Below, piece after piece: positions 23,255 to 34,193 of a DNA stretch of 64,000 nt. Source of the DNA: Ipomoea triloba (taxonomy: Eukaryota; Streptophyta; Magnoliopsida; Solanales; Convolvulaceae); NCBI RefSeq assembly GCF_003576645.1, contig NC_044920.1:10310192-10374191 (forward strand). Reading direction: 5' to 3'. A program made the translations under genes and the position numbers. How positions within the stretch are numbered: position 1 is the stretch's first letter; every line of letters begins with the position of its first letter. The notes beneath the pieces are model-generated. The model saw only the letters and a program-made list of their open reading frames with translations. It did no database searches and was not told where the DNA came from.

Positions 23255-23489
23255 GGTTTTATCAACCACGGAAGGGCCGAACGGCGGGCGAACACCACCG
23301 AAAAATGCCTAAGTTTTAGAAGATGATTGAAGCAGCGTTTCAGACCATCTTTTATTAAGAACTGCTTAACCTTTTTCAAGGTCCAATACCCCAATTTATA
23401 CAAGGGGTTAATCTTTATATGGAAACCCTAAACTACCATAAATGCACATGATTTCTTTCCTTATTACATTTGATTCAACTTCGTAAGCC
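22456..23489. other. AT-rich spacer with no gene seen
   Basis: I see no coding homology. The minus strand at 23260-23400 has TATAAATTGGGG and an AATAAAAGATGG signal close together, as in the middle of an LTR. It is too short to assign. Confidence 0.5.
23208..23256. repeat. microsatellite (TTA)n(TTG)n
   Basis: About five TTA units run straight into about eleven TTG units. The leucine- and threonine-rich frames on the two strands are by-products of this repeat. Confidence 0.9.
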
Positions 23490-24460
23490 TTTTGATCTAC
23501 TTTCCTTATCTCTCCCATGAAATCTGCGCCTGATCTCCATCGCTTTTAGGAAGGTTCTTAATTTGCCTCACCTGCCTGGTTTGCCCGACCTTCTCACTCG
23601 GCTCGTTGGGGACGAGCGTCTGACTTTCCCTCTTCCGCTTACTCAGGCCCACCCTTCTTATCTTAACGGTCAATCTTTCCCTATTTACATCCGTCATGGT
23701 TCTTGCTCAGCAGTCGGCAACTCGTATTCTTCTTCCTCATCACTTGCCCTCATGTAATCTCTTCCACACATTCACCTATGAGTGTCGGCCGACCTACCCC
23801 TCCGGCCGACTTCGACTTCCCTCCTCATGTAATCTCTTACACTCATTCACCTATGAGTATCGATCGGCCTCCGATTAGCTAACTCGCTCCACCTCCAGGT
23901 CGACCACGTCTTCCCTCTCTAGTTTATCATCTTCATGTATTCTCTTCCACTCATTCATCCCTAAACGTCGGTCGACCACCCATCGGTCGACCCGCTCAAC
24001 GTCTAAGCCGTCTCTTTCTTATAGTCGATCTTCTCTAAGCGTACTCTTTCCACCTTGAGTCATTCCAGATCGGTCGTCCTCTTCTTCCGAGTATTCAATT
24101 TCTCACCGCCCATCATCTAGTCCCTCAATTTCCCGAGTTACGCTAAGCACGACTTGGGAAAGTATCCCGACTAGTTCATTAGTCTTTTCTTCCGACTTGA
24201 CTATCCCAGCTTCCTAGCCTACTTTGTTGGGGTTCCCAAGGTTACTCCTAGACGTCCCATATCATGTCTAATCACTTGCAGTAAATCCTTTATCCTTATC
24301 TTTTATGGAGAAGATAAATCTGACATGGTCACATCATCATCATGACATGCAGGATCTCAAGTACTATTCTGCGCACGAGCTTCTAAGCGTGTATGCCCCT
24401 ATAAATAATGCAATGTACCACCTACTTATGCACACTTTTTAACATTCTTCTGCAGGAATC
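23490..24460 (+). promoter_or_regulatory. upstream or LTR-like region with imperfect repeats and a TATA box
   Basis: Three imperfect repeats start at about 23748, 23823 and 23931, each with CTCATGTAATCTCTT, then CATTCACCTATGAGT, then GTCGGCCGACC-like palindromes. A TATA box, TATAAATA, lies at 24400-24407, and CTTCTGCAG just before the next ATG could be a splice acceptor. The layout suits an LTR or promoter of the gypsy-type element whose coding relics follow. Confidence 0.4.
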
Positions 24461-24893
24461 ATGGGATCTAAGAAAGGTGTTTCCTCTCAACTAGAGACGC
24501 TCGTCTTGCCGGCTTGTTGAACTAGAAAGCAAGAAGGTCGCCCAGGGCAGTCATGTGACTAGGGATTTGGCGGAGGATCCGCTGGTGATTTCGTCTGAAG
24601 AAGAGGGATAGGTTGTTGTGCCTTATGAGCCCGAACGTGAGGAAGAGCCACCTCTCGATCCCGACTACAACTCTGACTATGTGAACTTCCTGGCAGAGAT
24701 TCAGAACATGGTCGACCGTGGCACCCTGACTGGAGCACATCCGGTTAGTGCACTTTTCTGGGAAGAGGTGCGCAACTACCTTCCATGGGCAATCCCCGTC
24801 TCTCAACCGCGAACCTCGCTTGCCTCTTCTGAACACACTACCCGACCTCCCAAGGAAGATAAGGATCAAGTTTGGTGTAATCCTTGTCCATGA
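24461..24893 (+). pseudogene. broken acidic reading frame of unknown function
   Basis: The sequence starts MGSKKGVSSQLETLVLPAC and shifts frame near 24520. It continues ESKKVAQGSHVTRDLAEDP, crosses one TAG at about 24609, then reads YEPEREEEPPLDPDYNSDYV and EIQNMVDRGTLTGAHPVSA to DQVWCNPCP. The product would be acidic. I do not recognise a domain. AATAAA follows the stop at about 24909. Similar small acidic frames occur in gypsy-type elements that carry the Transposase_28-like gene seen just downstream, but the link is inference from position. Confidence 0.4.
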
Positions 24894-25648
24894 TGTAATG
24901 CAGTTATAAATAAAAAGTTTCCTTTTAACTTGTGCTCTTTCTCTTTTGAAAGATTGACTCTTGAGTCTGCTCGCCGACTTCTTTATATTCCAGCTCCTTA
25001 TTTCAAGGAGGTCGAGTGATGATTCCCCCCACTTTGGGGAACGTCCATAACTTTTGTACTTCCAGGTCAACTTGACCTATACCTTGGGTCTGCTGCCTTA
25101 GTTTGACCCTTCACTAGTGTAGGGTCATCTCCCTTTTTTCAAAGGGTTCTCGACCGACTTTCTATGCTACTGTCTTGATTATTTAATGACTCGGACCTTG
25201 GCTGGCCAACCATGGGCTTTTACCTTTAGGGATTCCATTTAACGTGGAACCCTTTTGTCTTCTTATTTTGAATTCCTTTGACTTTTCCCATTCCCGCCTT
25301 TAATTTTCTCTCACCCTTTTAACTTCCTTCCTAAATGCCATTTCTAAGCTTCCCACGTACGCTTCCTAGCCTTTCAACTGTCACATCCCTTGCCCATCCG
25401 CTAGAGGATTATCGCCACGTGTCCCCATCTTATCCTCCTGCCTCGCCTAAAAATACTCCACCTCCTTTTTCACTCTTCTTTTTCACCGCAGTCAAACGCT
25501 TTCACCGCCGTCGCTTCTTCTCTCCGTCGCTTTTCCATCGTCTCTTCATCGTTCCTCTATCATTTCTCCACTATTACTCTGTCACCCTCCACCGTCATAT
25601 TTCTTCCTTAGTCAGGTTGGTATTCGACTTCCTTCTCCTCTTTTACTC
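24894..25648 (+). other. spacer and probable 5' leader of next frame
   Basis: There is no coding homology in this stretch. It has an AATAAA near its start, CCACGTGT (a G-box core) near 25417, CCTAAAAATACTCC as a weak TATA candidate near 25450, and a CT-rich leader to the ATG at 25649. Confidence 0.4.
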
Positions 25649-26908
25649 ATGGCCTCCTCTTCACGCCCTCGTGTCGGGGTTACTCATAATCCCTCAGCTC
25701 TACTTGTTGCTCGAGTCGACGCCCCTCCAGCTAATCCCTTGAACCTTGCTCTAAATGACGCCGATACAGTTTCACGCCTCGGCATTATTCTAGCTCAGGG
25801 TTGGTCTGAAGCCCTAGACCCCCCCCCCCCATTGACTATAACTCTACTCCTTCCGCCGATGGGCTCGATCTCATGAGATCATTGTTGGGGCCCTTCGCCG
25901 CTATCTTGGACGCCGGCAATCGATATGTCACTAATCTGCCTCCTAGTGGTTTTATCGGAATCCACTATAGGTTGGTTCAATATGGGTTCCGAGTTCCACT
26001 TCATCCTTTCTTGTCCACCTTCTTTCGTTATTTCTGAGTCCTTCCAAGGAAACTCGTCCCCAACTCCCACCGCCTCCTTAAGTGCTTCTTGAGTGTGTGT
26101 GCCACACTCGGTCTTTCCCCTACCATTTTCCTCTTCAACAAACTCTTCCGAGTCTCGAAGGTAGGCAATCCTGCCTTGGGATTCATTCAAATTTCTCGGA
26201 GGAGAGGCTGCTGCATACTGACCGGTTTGTCCGACTCTCTAAAGAAGTTGAAGAGGGAGTTCTCTTTTGTTCGTCCTACCTCTCCCCATAACGCATTCGA
26301 CTTCCCTCTCCTCTAGATTCCTTCTTATTTTGGCTTGACTAAGAGACCACCTTGTGATGCGGAGACAGCCAAGTCTATGGCCATGCTGAAGGGCATGCAG
26401 TCGGTCCCAGCCAAGCGTTGGTCTCGTCTGAAGGCACTTGATCGCGCCAGTTTATTGCCTAAAGGGGCGGTCACCACATGTTGCTCGCCTTATTTCTTTT
26501 TGCTGCCTCTCCCAAATACTCCGCTTAACCATACGTTTTTTTTCAGGGAACGACGACTTTGAGAAGTCTTCCAAAGATAACCCCGTGCAAGTCGACGCCG
26601 ACGCAGAGATCGGTGACAAGGGTCAACACATCCTAGTTGAAATATCTTCTACCTCCTCTTCCTCCTCCGACTCCCAATACTCGTTTGATGAGATGGCCGA
26701 CTGCCGCGCCAGCCACCAAGCTCGTCAAGAATCCCAAGCTTTTGCTACAGACAAGGACAAAGCCTCGGCCTCTACCTCAACTGCCTTGAATCCGCCTCTA
26801 TCAACTCTTCGCCCTCTGGCCCCTTTGATTATTGGGGCGAGCCCGACTGCTACTGTCACTTCTCCTCCTAATCAACAACCTCGCCGACAGAGTACCGGTT
26901 CCAAATGA
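25649..26908 (+). pseudogene. gypsy-type transposon protein (Transposase_28-like), probably spliced
   Basis: The frame begins MASSSRPRVGVTHN. After a length change at a C-run near 25820 it reads NLPPSGFIGIHYRLVQYGF, RVPLHPFLSTFFRYF, a stop near 26036, then PNSHRLLKCFLSVCATLGL and GFIQISRRRGC. This resembles the Pfam putative gypsy-type transposon domain (PF04195). A second stop lies near 26315. After LPKG a probable intron begins at about 26469 and ends TTTTTTTTCAG near 26547. A serine-rich acidic exon follows (NDDFEKSSKDNPVQV, ISSTSSSSSDSQYSFDEM) with a stop at 26908. Two stops and a frameshift mean it is dead. The family assignment is from memory of the domain and is moderately sure. Confidence 0.5.
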
Positions 26909-27540
26909 CCGTCTGGCTAACTTGTTGGTCTTATCTTTAATAGACACACAAGGGAGGCCTTATCTGATCTCAACAGCCACTGCAATGTGGAATGGCATAG
27001 CAATAATACTCTTAACAGATCGAACTGTCCATGAGGAAGTCTAGTTAAGATTTAACTGTATTAGGCATACATTGCAACATATTTACAGCAACACTAGCAA
27101 GTAGCTAACATATTCTCATAGCTAAGTTTCAAGGGAGAACAAACTATTTCTAAGTTTCTACTACTTCATAGAACTTAAATAGGTTTCAAATTGCAAACTT
27201 AAATAGCAAATAGAAATTGCAAACTAACCTAGCCAGTAGCCACCTATGCAGACGACCGGAGACAAAGAAGTAGAGCCGCAGTGCTACAGACTACCAATGA
27301 CCACCGCAGAGCTGCCAGAGGGAGTAAGGACGGCGAGGTAGAGAGACGACCAGAGGCACACTGCAGAAGGCGGCGCTGATGTAGAGACTACTGCAAAAGC
27401 TGACCAGACGCGGATGGCGAGGGAGTGAGGCCGGCGATCGGCGTCGATGCAGAGGTGGAGGCCAGCGTTGATGTAGTGGCGACCGGCATCGATGGGAGAA
27501 CGAGAGACAGAGAGCCAGAAAGGGAATTGGGAATCGAAAG
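26909..27540. other. unassigned, partly GC-rich sequence
   Basis: I see no convincing gene. 27230-27520 is purine- and GC-rich on this strand and may be the untranslated or intron part of the CACTA element whose end follows. Confidence 0.4.
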
Positions 27541-27863
27541 CTATCCCCCTAGGGTTAAGCTTAAACGAAGTATATTTTAGTGAGATGGAAGAGGGAAAAT
27601 TTTGCTAAGTATTTGGTGGGAAGTAAATTTTAGTGAGATAATTTTTAAACATCAATAGTGAGAGTAACAATATCTTTTGTATCAATAGTAAGGGTATATT
27701 TTTAAAATAAGTATAAAATTAAAATTTCATCACTAAATCATAAACGTTTAGAGAGAGTAATTTTTAACCCTCACAAAAACTATGCAAAAAATAATACATT
27801 TAGTGAGGGGTTTTTCCAACCGTCACTAATTTTTTGTCACTAAAAACTATTTTTCTTGTAAAG
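27541..27863 (-). mobile_element. CACTA (En/Spm) element end with subterminal repeats
   Basis: On the minus strand the end reads ACAAGAAAAATAG then TTTTTAGTGACA, which matches the plant CACTA terminus CACTACAAGAAAA except that the outermost four bases read CTTT, not CACT. Short direct and inverted copies of TTAGTGA / TCACTAA recur at 27575, 27622, 27650, 27735, 27800, 27823 and 27836, the clustered subterminal sites bound by the element's own DNA-binding protein. I did not find the opposite end, so the extent is uncertain. Confidence 0.55.
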
Positions 27864-28610
27864 CAAGGAGGCCATGATGAAACAAATGATGGGAGAAATA
27901 CAAGAGCTTCGCCAATAAACACTTTAACCTCTTCAAAATGTGAACACCCTTGCCAAGATGATGGAAATGATGCAAACACAAGAAGAAACGGATGTTCATG
28001 CCGTTACATTGAGGAGTGGGAAGGCACTTCTCGAGGCTACTCCACCACCAAAGAAGACTACAACTAATGAGGAGCCAAGGACGGAAGATAAACCCCCCGA
28101 AGCTAAGAAAGATTAGAATAAGAAAGATGAAGAGGAAGAAACTTCAGTACAACGTCCCAAGAAGGGGAAGGAGGTAGTGCAAGATTGTCCACCAATTCCT
28201 AAAGCACGACTTCCCTTCGCACAACAATTCCAGACTGACATCAACAATGAAAAGTATGACAAATTCCTCCAAATGCTACGACAACTTCATATTGATATGC
28301 CTTTCATGGATGCACTAGGAGAGATGCCGAGGTATGCCAAGTTTCTCAAAGATCTATTATCTAACAAAAAGAAGCTAGTTGAGTCAGAAACCGTAGTACT
28401 CTGAGAAGAGTGCTCTACTATATTACATAAGAACGTGCCCCGGAAATTAAAAGACCTAGGGAGTTTCACGATCCCATGTAAGCCGACTTACTTTATCGAA
28501 AGCTAAACATGGGAACTCTTAAGTCCACGTGCATGTGCATAAACCTCGTGGACCGATGTACCAAATATCCTCGTGGTATTGTGGAATAGTCCTAAAAGGT
28601 TGTCCTCCAT
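27864..28610 (+). pseudogene. Athila gag C-terminus and protease relic
   Basis: Frames on the plus strand read MMKQMMGEIQELRQ, then DVHAVTLRSGKALLEATPPP, then PPIPKARLPFAQQFQ, LRQLHIDMPFMDALGEMP and KNVPRKLKDLGSFTIPC. This string of motifs is diagnostic of the gag-protease junction of Athila-type gypsy elements. After FTIPC the sequence jumps to ADLLYRKLNMGTLKST and KYPRGIVE. The short piece that should carry the protease active site (LGAS-type motif) is deleted. Several in-frame stops are present. Confidence 0.7.
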
Positions 28611-28883
28611 GGTGTGGATAACCATGGAGATTCATGTAAGAACTCATTGGTAAGCTTTCAATTGATTTTCAACAAAAATTCCCTGCACAAAGCTTAGCCA
28701 ACGACAATTCTTTGCAACTAGAAGTAGTTGCAAGTGAGCCACAAGATATGCAAAGACAATTGCTCACTTCTCCAAATCGAGTAACAAAATAAGAGAAAAA
28801 AAATAAGCAAAAAGAAAGCAATTCAAGAACTCTTAACAAAAACCGCCCTAAATGTCAAAACACAATTCAAATACCGTTTGCCA
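28611..28883 (-). other. leader of Athila-type element, cut short
   Basis: This is a non-coding minus-strand leader next to the primer site. It meets the oppositely oriented Athila relic near 28610, so the two pieces come from different insertions or a rearranged one. Confidence 0.5.
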
Positions 28884-28901
28884 TCCCCGGCAACGACGCC
28901 A
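28884..28901 (-). other. primer binding site, Asp tRNA type
   Basis: On the minus strand this reads TGGCGTCGTTGCCGGGGA, one base from the Asp tRNA complement used by Athila elements. It lies three bases from the LTR end. On the plus strand it imitates a tRNA 3' end, but there is no tRNA gene here. Confidence 0.85.
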
Positions 28902-28904
28902 TTT

Positions 28905-30213
28905 TGATGTAGTAGTTTGTGGTGAGGTGTAAGAGGGTGGTAAAATGAAGAAGAAGTTCCCCGAGTGTCGTGTTCTCAAGAACGACAAACTAGAATCGAA
29001 TTAAGTGTTGGCATTTAGGATGTTAGGAGGCAAGATTTACAAGAATCACAAGGCAATAAAATGAATGCAAATGGTACAAGAATCACAAGCTAAATAATAA
29101 ATCATAAAGAAAGAGAACAAAGGCAAAACTAAGAAAAACAAGAAAATAAACAAGGAGATGGATATCCTATCATGGCTTCGTGTTTGATCCTACTACGAGG
29201 ATTTTAGACAATTTGACTCGGGCTCAATCAAGGGATCCCACGGGACAATTACCGGGTGGCGTCACACTCCAGACTCCCGGTTCCTTAATCGGATGGGGCA
29301 TTCTATCGAACACTTGGTCTACCACTCCTCCCGGACCTCATCCTTCCGGACCAAGGACAGGGATGTGGCCGATTAGGACTCATATAGATCCGCTATCGCA
29401 CAATCTACACTTCCCCTAACTCTGCTATCTATCCCAGCCGGAAATAGAAGCAAATCAAAACAATCATCAACCACACAAGACATTAGAACCCTAATTCAAC
29501 ATTTCTACAATCAATGGAAGAATTTCATCAAATCAATCACAATAACTAGGTTGGGACATCCAATCCCCTAATCTAATCTAGCCAATCGGCATCAAAATCA
29601 TAAAAGCAAAACAAAGCATAACATCAATAAAATCAAATTAAATTTTTAATTGGAATTAACGGAATTGCAAAAGTAGAGTAGAGATTACCAATCTAAGGAG
29701 TGAACTCAATTACACTTCGATCTTCCAATTTCAAAAGCAAACTGTAGATCTAATTCTACTCCCTACCTAAAGATCTAGAACTAAGGGGAAAATCCCCTAA
29801 GGGAAGAAGACAGAAATCAGATATAAAATTAGGAGTTGGATCCCCCCAAAAATGTTGGGGTTTGCTTCAAATAGTCTCCACAAAGCCAAATCTAGAAATT
29901 GCCCATAATGACGCCTGCCACGCCAGCTCCACGCGTGGAGGCTAGGCGTGGAACCACATTGCAATTGTTACTTGCCAGCCCCACGCGTGGGAGAGGCGTG
30001 GGCCTTCTGTGTCCGCTTCATTTCTTCGTTGCTTCTTCCTTTGGCCCGCTTGTCTTATCCTGCGAAAATGGCTTCGAAACACAACATAAAGTAGAGTTTT
30101 GCAAGAATAAACACATCAAAGCTCATTACGCATTAATTGATCACAATTGGGCATAAAACATTGCATTTAATACTCAAATCGAACCTTTTCCGAACTACTT
30201 TTGGCGATTATCA
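28905..30213 (-). repeat. Athila-type 5' LTR (1309 bp)
   Basis: The LTR is bounded by TGATGTAG and GGCGATTATCA and lies beside the primer site. It is homologous along its whole length to the LTR at 50937-52205. Two perfect palindromes, CTCCACGCGTGGAG at 29927 and CCCACGCGTGGG at 29980, occur in both copies. The right flank begins GATAA. Confidence 0.85.
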
Positions 30214-31203
30214 GATAACGTCGTTGGGATAACTGACTTTACGTAGAGCTCTACGCTTTTTTTAAAACTATGCAATAGTTGCTCCAAATCCTAACGGCTT
30301 CCCTTGTATCTTTCCTCTCATTGGGGTGGCCATACTTTGGCTCTTTTTCTTTTTATTATTTTTTCCTTCCCTTAACAGCCCGCCATGCCTCCTACTTGGG
30401 AGAAGGGATTCACTCATATTCCTTGCCAAAGCTCTCCTTTTGCTCTATGCCATACCGAGATTTGTCTAACTCCAGGTCTCACTTCAATTATCTTTCTCAA
30501 GTTGGACTGTACACAGTCACAATTTGAGAGCTCTTTGACTATGGTCCAACCAAAATAAAAGGTGAATATCATCCAAGCATTCAAAAATATAAACCTAATG
30601 GGTTTCTATACAATGCTCACTTGGTGTAAAGAGGTAACTACCAAGGATATTCCACAAATTGAACTATTTGACACATGATTAAATCACATTTCCAAAATGA
30701 TATGAATAATGACACACTTCTCCATAGACACACAACTTTCACATTTGAGCACATTGCGCGTTCTTTCCACACTTTAGAATGAACATCGTCCTTGATGTTC
30801 ACTTTAAACACCGGGTGGAAGAATTGACATAGGATTGTAATGACAATTAATGCAAGCAAAAATGAACTATAAAATGCATATTTATGCACAAAGGCCTTTT
30901 TCCACACTTTAAAAATAAGAATCGGGGCTTCAAGAATCAAGAATATAAAGGATAAAGAAGTAAACTACCTTTTTTGCAAAGCCTTTCTTCAAATATATCA
31001 TCATCAAAAGCCTTTGCCCCATCCTTTAGCTAGGGACAATATCAACCATACAATCATCATCTTGTTTGTGGCATAAGCTAAGCACAAGAAAATGTGAAAG
31101 ATAAGAGTGACCAAACACTCCCGTTATATCACCTGCTCATTTCATAATGGCACGAAATATAAATAGTATGATCAATCAAATTTAAGCTAAAACACAACCT
31201 AGT
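30214..31203. other. retroelement debris without a clear frame
   Basis: 30214-30300 is homologous to 50812-50905, the left flank of the other Athila-type LTR. Near 30770 TCCACACTTTAGAAT resembles the pyrimidine-rich 3' internal end of Athila-type elements in minus orientation. I see no intact gene. Confidence 0.5.
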
Positions 31204-31792
31204 TTGCCTAAAAGGTTTTGGGCCGAAGTTGTTAACACGGCATGTTACACTCAAAACCAATCCATTATCAACAAAGTTAATGGGATCGCTCCCTACTCAC
31301 TATGGAAAGGCAAAAAGCCAGTTGTGAGGTACTTTCATGTTTTTGGTAGCAAATGTTTTATTCAGAACAACGGAAAAACCTATCTCAAGTCTTTTGATAA
31401 AGAGCTAATGAAGGGCTATTCTTAGGATATTCATTTGTGAGCAAAACCTTTCGTGTTCTCAATAAACGAACCATGGTGGTAGAGGAATCCATCCATGTTG
31501 TATTTGATGAATCATCGACGAGCCAAGATGTTGAGAAAATATCACAAGGAATGGTTAATCTATGTGTACAAAATCAACCAGATTCATGCAAAGGCTCATA
31601 AACTAGATGAACTGAGAATGAAGTCGAAGGGTGTCGAGACTTCGAACCCAAACTGGAAGAAATTTCAATTCGTCTACCAAGAAAAATCTATATGCCCGAG
31701 CCGTTCAATGTTAAGTCAATCGAGCCAGTGGGGCCCAAGACATTGGAAAATGCATCTTTATCTAATATTCATGAAGTAGACGAAAAAGCACC
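31204..31792 (+). pseudogene. copia integrase C-terminal part
   Basis: The frame opens LPKRFWAEVVNTACYTQNQS and contains PYSLWKGKKPVVRYFHVFGS with KCFIQNNG, the standard end of the copia integrase core and its GKGY-like region. It meets a stop after MKGYS and continues in other frames to the insertion at 31793. The piece is truncated on the left and cut by the solo LTR on the right. It is non-functional. Confidence 0.8.
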
Positions 31793-32152
31793 TGTAATAC
31801 CCCGTATTGCATTCAATCCTTAAAACCCGGTAATTGATGACCGTGCAATTAAATTAATTTAATTGGGCTCCGACCTTCTTATAGATATATATTTTCCCAT
31901 CCGGAATTATTTATTTATTCCAAGCCCCAATTTCCTCAAATTAATTTTGTAAGGGATGTTCTTTAATTGGACCCTTTCTATTCCTTACAAGTATAATAAT
32001 TATGTAATGGCCCGATCATTAGAAGGACCATATTTATATCCATTAAATTAATATTGGGTATGGATGACCCATTTCTTATAAATAAGCCCATGTTTTGTTT
32101 TAATACCCTAATATGATACATACATGATATATGTAATGATTTTCCCTACTCA

Positions 32153-32160
32153 TATAAAAG
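32153..32160 (+). promoter_or_regulatory. TATA box of solo LTR
   Basis: TATAAAAG lies 360 bases into the LTR and is followed by a CT-rich start region, a normal place for the LTR promoter. Confidence 0.6.
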
Positions 32161-32481
32161 TCTTGTACTTACAACCCTATCTCTCTTTCCTTTTTCCTGC
32201 AAAATACATTTCATCCTACTCCTTTCATCTCTAAAGAACCCTGAGCATATCCTACACTTCATCCTTCAAGATTTCAAGTCAAGATTGCTCTTTTAGGATC
32301 TATAGCACTTGGGTAAGTGTTTCTCCTTAGGAAGGCATCTTTTATCATCTTGTTTTCATAGCCTTATATAAGTTCTCATCATATTCTTTTGGGGATCTTT
32401 CTTGGGAAAAAGATGATCAAGAAGGAGGTGGTACTTTGTGAGGTTTATTGAGGATTGCTTGGTTGAGAAGGGCTCCAAGAG

Positions 32482-33872
32482 GTAACTATCATGTCTCACT
32501 AAAACCTATTTTACACTCTTGATCTACATGTATATGATTTGGTGTTGGAATCCTGTAAATTTCTTGGGTTATAGCTTTGTTTGATGGTCTGTGAACCTTT
32601 ATTTGTGGATTGTTGGACTTGTGTTCATCATCCTTTGTATATAGATGTGTATGAGTATTTCTTGTTATGGATTACATGATTTATTGGCTTCTGAGATGTG
32701 TAAATTGAGTATTCCGAACATGATTTGTATTCTGGAATGATTCATCGTGTATTTTGTTTCGATTCTAGAATTTGTGCGTTGGGGGTGCACTTACGGTGCA
32801 CATTGGCGGTATAATGTGTCCCGCCAATGTGTTCCGCAAGTGTAAGGGCGGAATGGTGTGGCGGAGAGGTGAGTTCCGTGAACCTCTCCGTCTGCTCTTG
32901 CGGTGCAATTTAACGAACCAGGACGATCCGTTGCTGTGTTCCGCTAGGTCTACTAGTATTCTGATCAGTGTCTGTTTCGAGGTCTTTTGAACTCTGTTTG
33001 ATTCCTTTTGATTCTGGAATGTGTACTGAGCAACATTATCTTGATCTCTTGAGTTAGTATCATTCGTTTATTCTTTGATTACTATCCTGAGTATGCACTG
33101 TGTTCATATTGTGAGATGAACACTGTTGGTGGGTGATTTGTGTGGGTGAATCTGAGTTGGTATGTGGGGATCTTGAGTCCTTATGAGCATTTTTTCTCTT
33201 GTTGAATCTTTGGTAACCTTGGGTTTTAGTTGGTGGAATTATCGTCTATATGTGGTTGGTATTGGGAGGGTATTGTATACCTCTGTATTTGGGCTCGTGT
33301 GCCTCTATGATTGGGAATTGGGTACCTCTGTGATAATGGGCTTGTGTGCCTCTGTGATAATGGGCTCGTATGCCCCTGTAGTGGTGCTTATTGCCTCCGT
33401 TTTTGATATAGATATGGTGGTTGGTCTTAAGGTTATTATCGTGATTTGGGGATGGTAGTTTGGTGCTTATCTTTTGTATGATGGTAGGATTGGTTTCCTT
33501 GTGGTCATTTGGTAGAGGTTGTACCTCAGTTGGTATCTGTTATTCCTTGATATGTCGGTTTGGTTGGTTCCCTTGCATTCATTCTGTTGGAATTGTGATT
33601 CAGTTGGTACCTTGTGTATAGACTTGATGTCTTATGCATTCGTTTTGGATGTTTGTTTCGTTGGAAGAGTCTTGGTTTGTGACTTATTCAGCTTATTGTT
33701 GTTGAGTCTCTGATTTAAACGAAGAACAATTCATTGGAGTATATATTCTATACGTGTGTGTAAACCTATTTACCAACTTATTATATTATGTATTATATTA
33801 TGTATGTTCTCACGAGTGTGAGTGGTGGTTGCTTAGCATTCTTTTGCTAATGGTTTTCTAAATGTTTTCTAG
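32482..33872 (+). other. predicted intron within solo LTR
   Basis: The donor AAGAG then GTAACT is at 32482; an alternative donor GG then GTAAGT is at 32313. The acceptor ATGTTTTCTAG ends at 33872 with TGCTAAT about 20 bases upstream. The first exon base is followed by TATGGAGTAG, identical to the acceptor exon of the partial LTR at 9247. This is inference from motifs. Confidence 0.35.
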
Positions 33873-34193
33873 GTATGGAGTAGTCTAAGCCGTAAGCGCG
33901 CTAGAGCTATGTTATGCTTGCTTAGACTAGATGATGTTTAGTTTCCTTTCGGGTGTTATGTGCCTTTGTTTCGGATTATGTACCTTGACTAGTTGTTACT
34001 ATGATGTTTTGAGGATTTATGTTTTGTTTTTTTATTTTTAGCATGTGCACCTAGGATGGATTGTACCTAGGTGTGATGTGACACCCTTGAGGTTATATAT
34101 ATGCTTCCGCTATGCTATGTTTAGTTTCTGAGATATATAGCTGTTATGTTTAAGTTATACCTATCTCAGCTTGTGAAAAGTTGGGGTGTCACA

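Larger units (their letters stand above)
31793..34193 (+). repeat. solo LTR, gypsy family A (2401 bp)
   Basis: The LTR runs from TGTAATACCCC to GGGGTGTCACA and is flanked by the 5-bp duplication GCACC (31788-31792 and 34194-34198). It is therefore a complete solo LTR left by recombination between two LTRs. It contains a TATA box, two possible splice donors, an acceptor at 33872 and 24-bp tandem units (TGGGCTYGTGTGCCTCTGTG) at 33287-33385. Its end module resembles those of the LTRs at 8914, 44001 and 58224. Confidence 0.9.

Noticed and set aside
22984..23403. 139-codon minus-strand frame
   Set aside because: It is dominated by a TTA/TTG microsatellite (poly-Thr and Ile) with no recognisable domain.
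28884..28901. tRNA-Asp-like 3' end
   Set aside because: Only the last 18 bases match; it is a retrotransposon primer site, not a tRNA gene.
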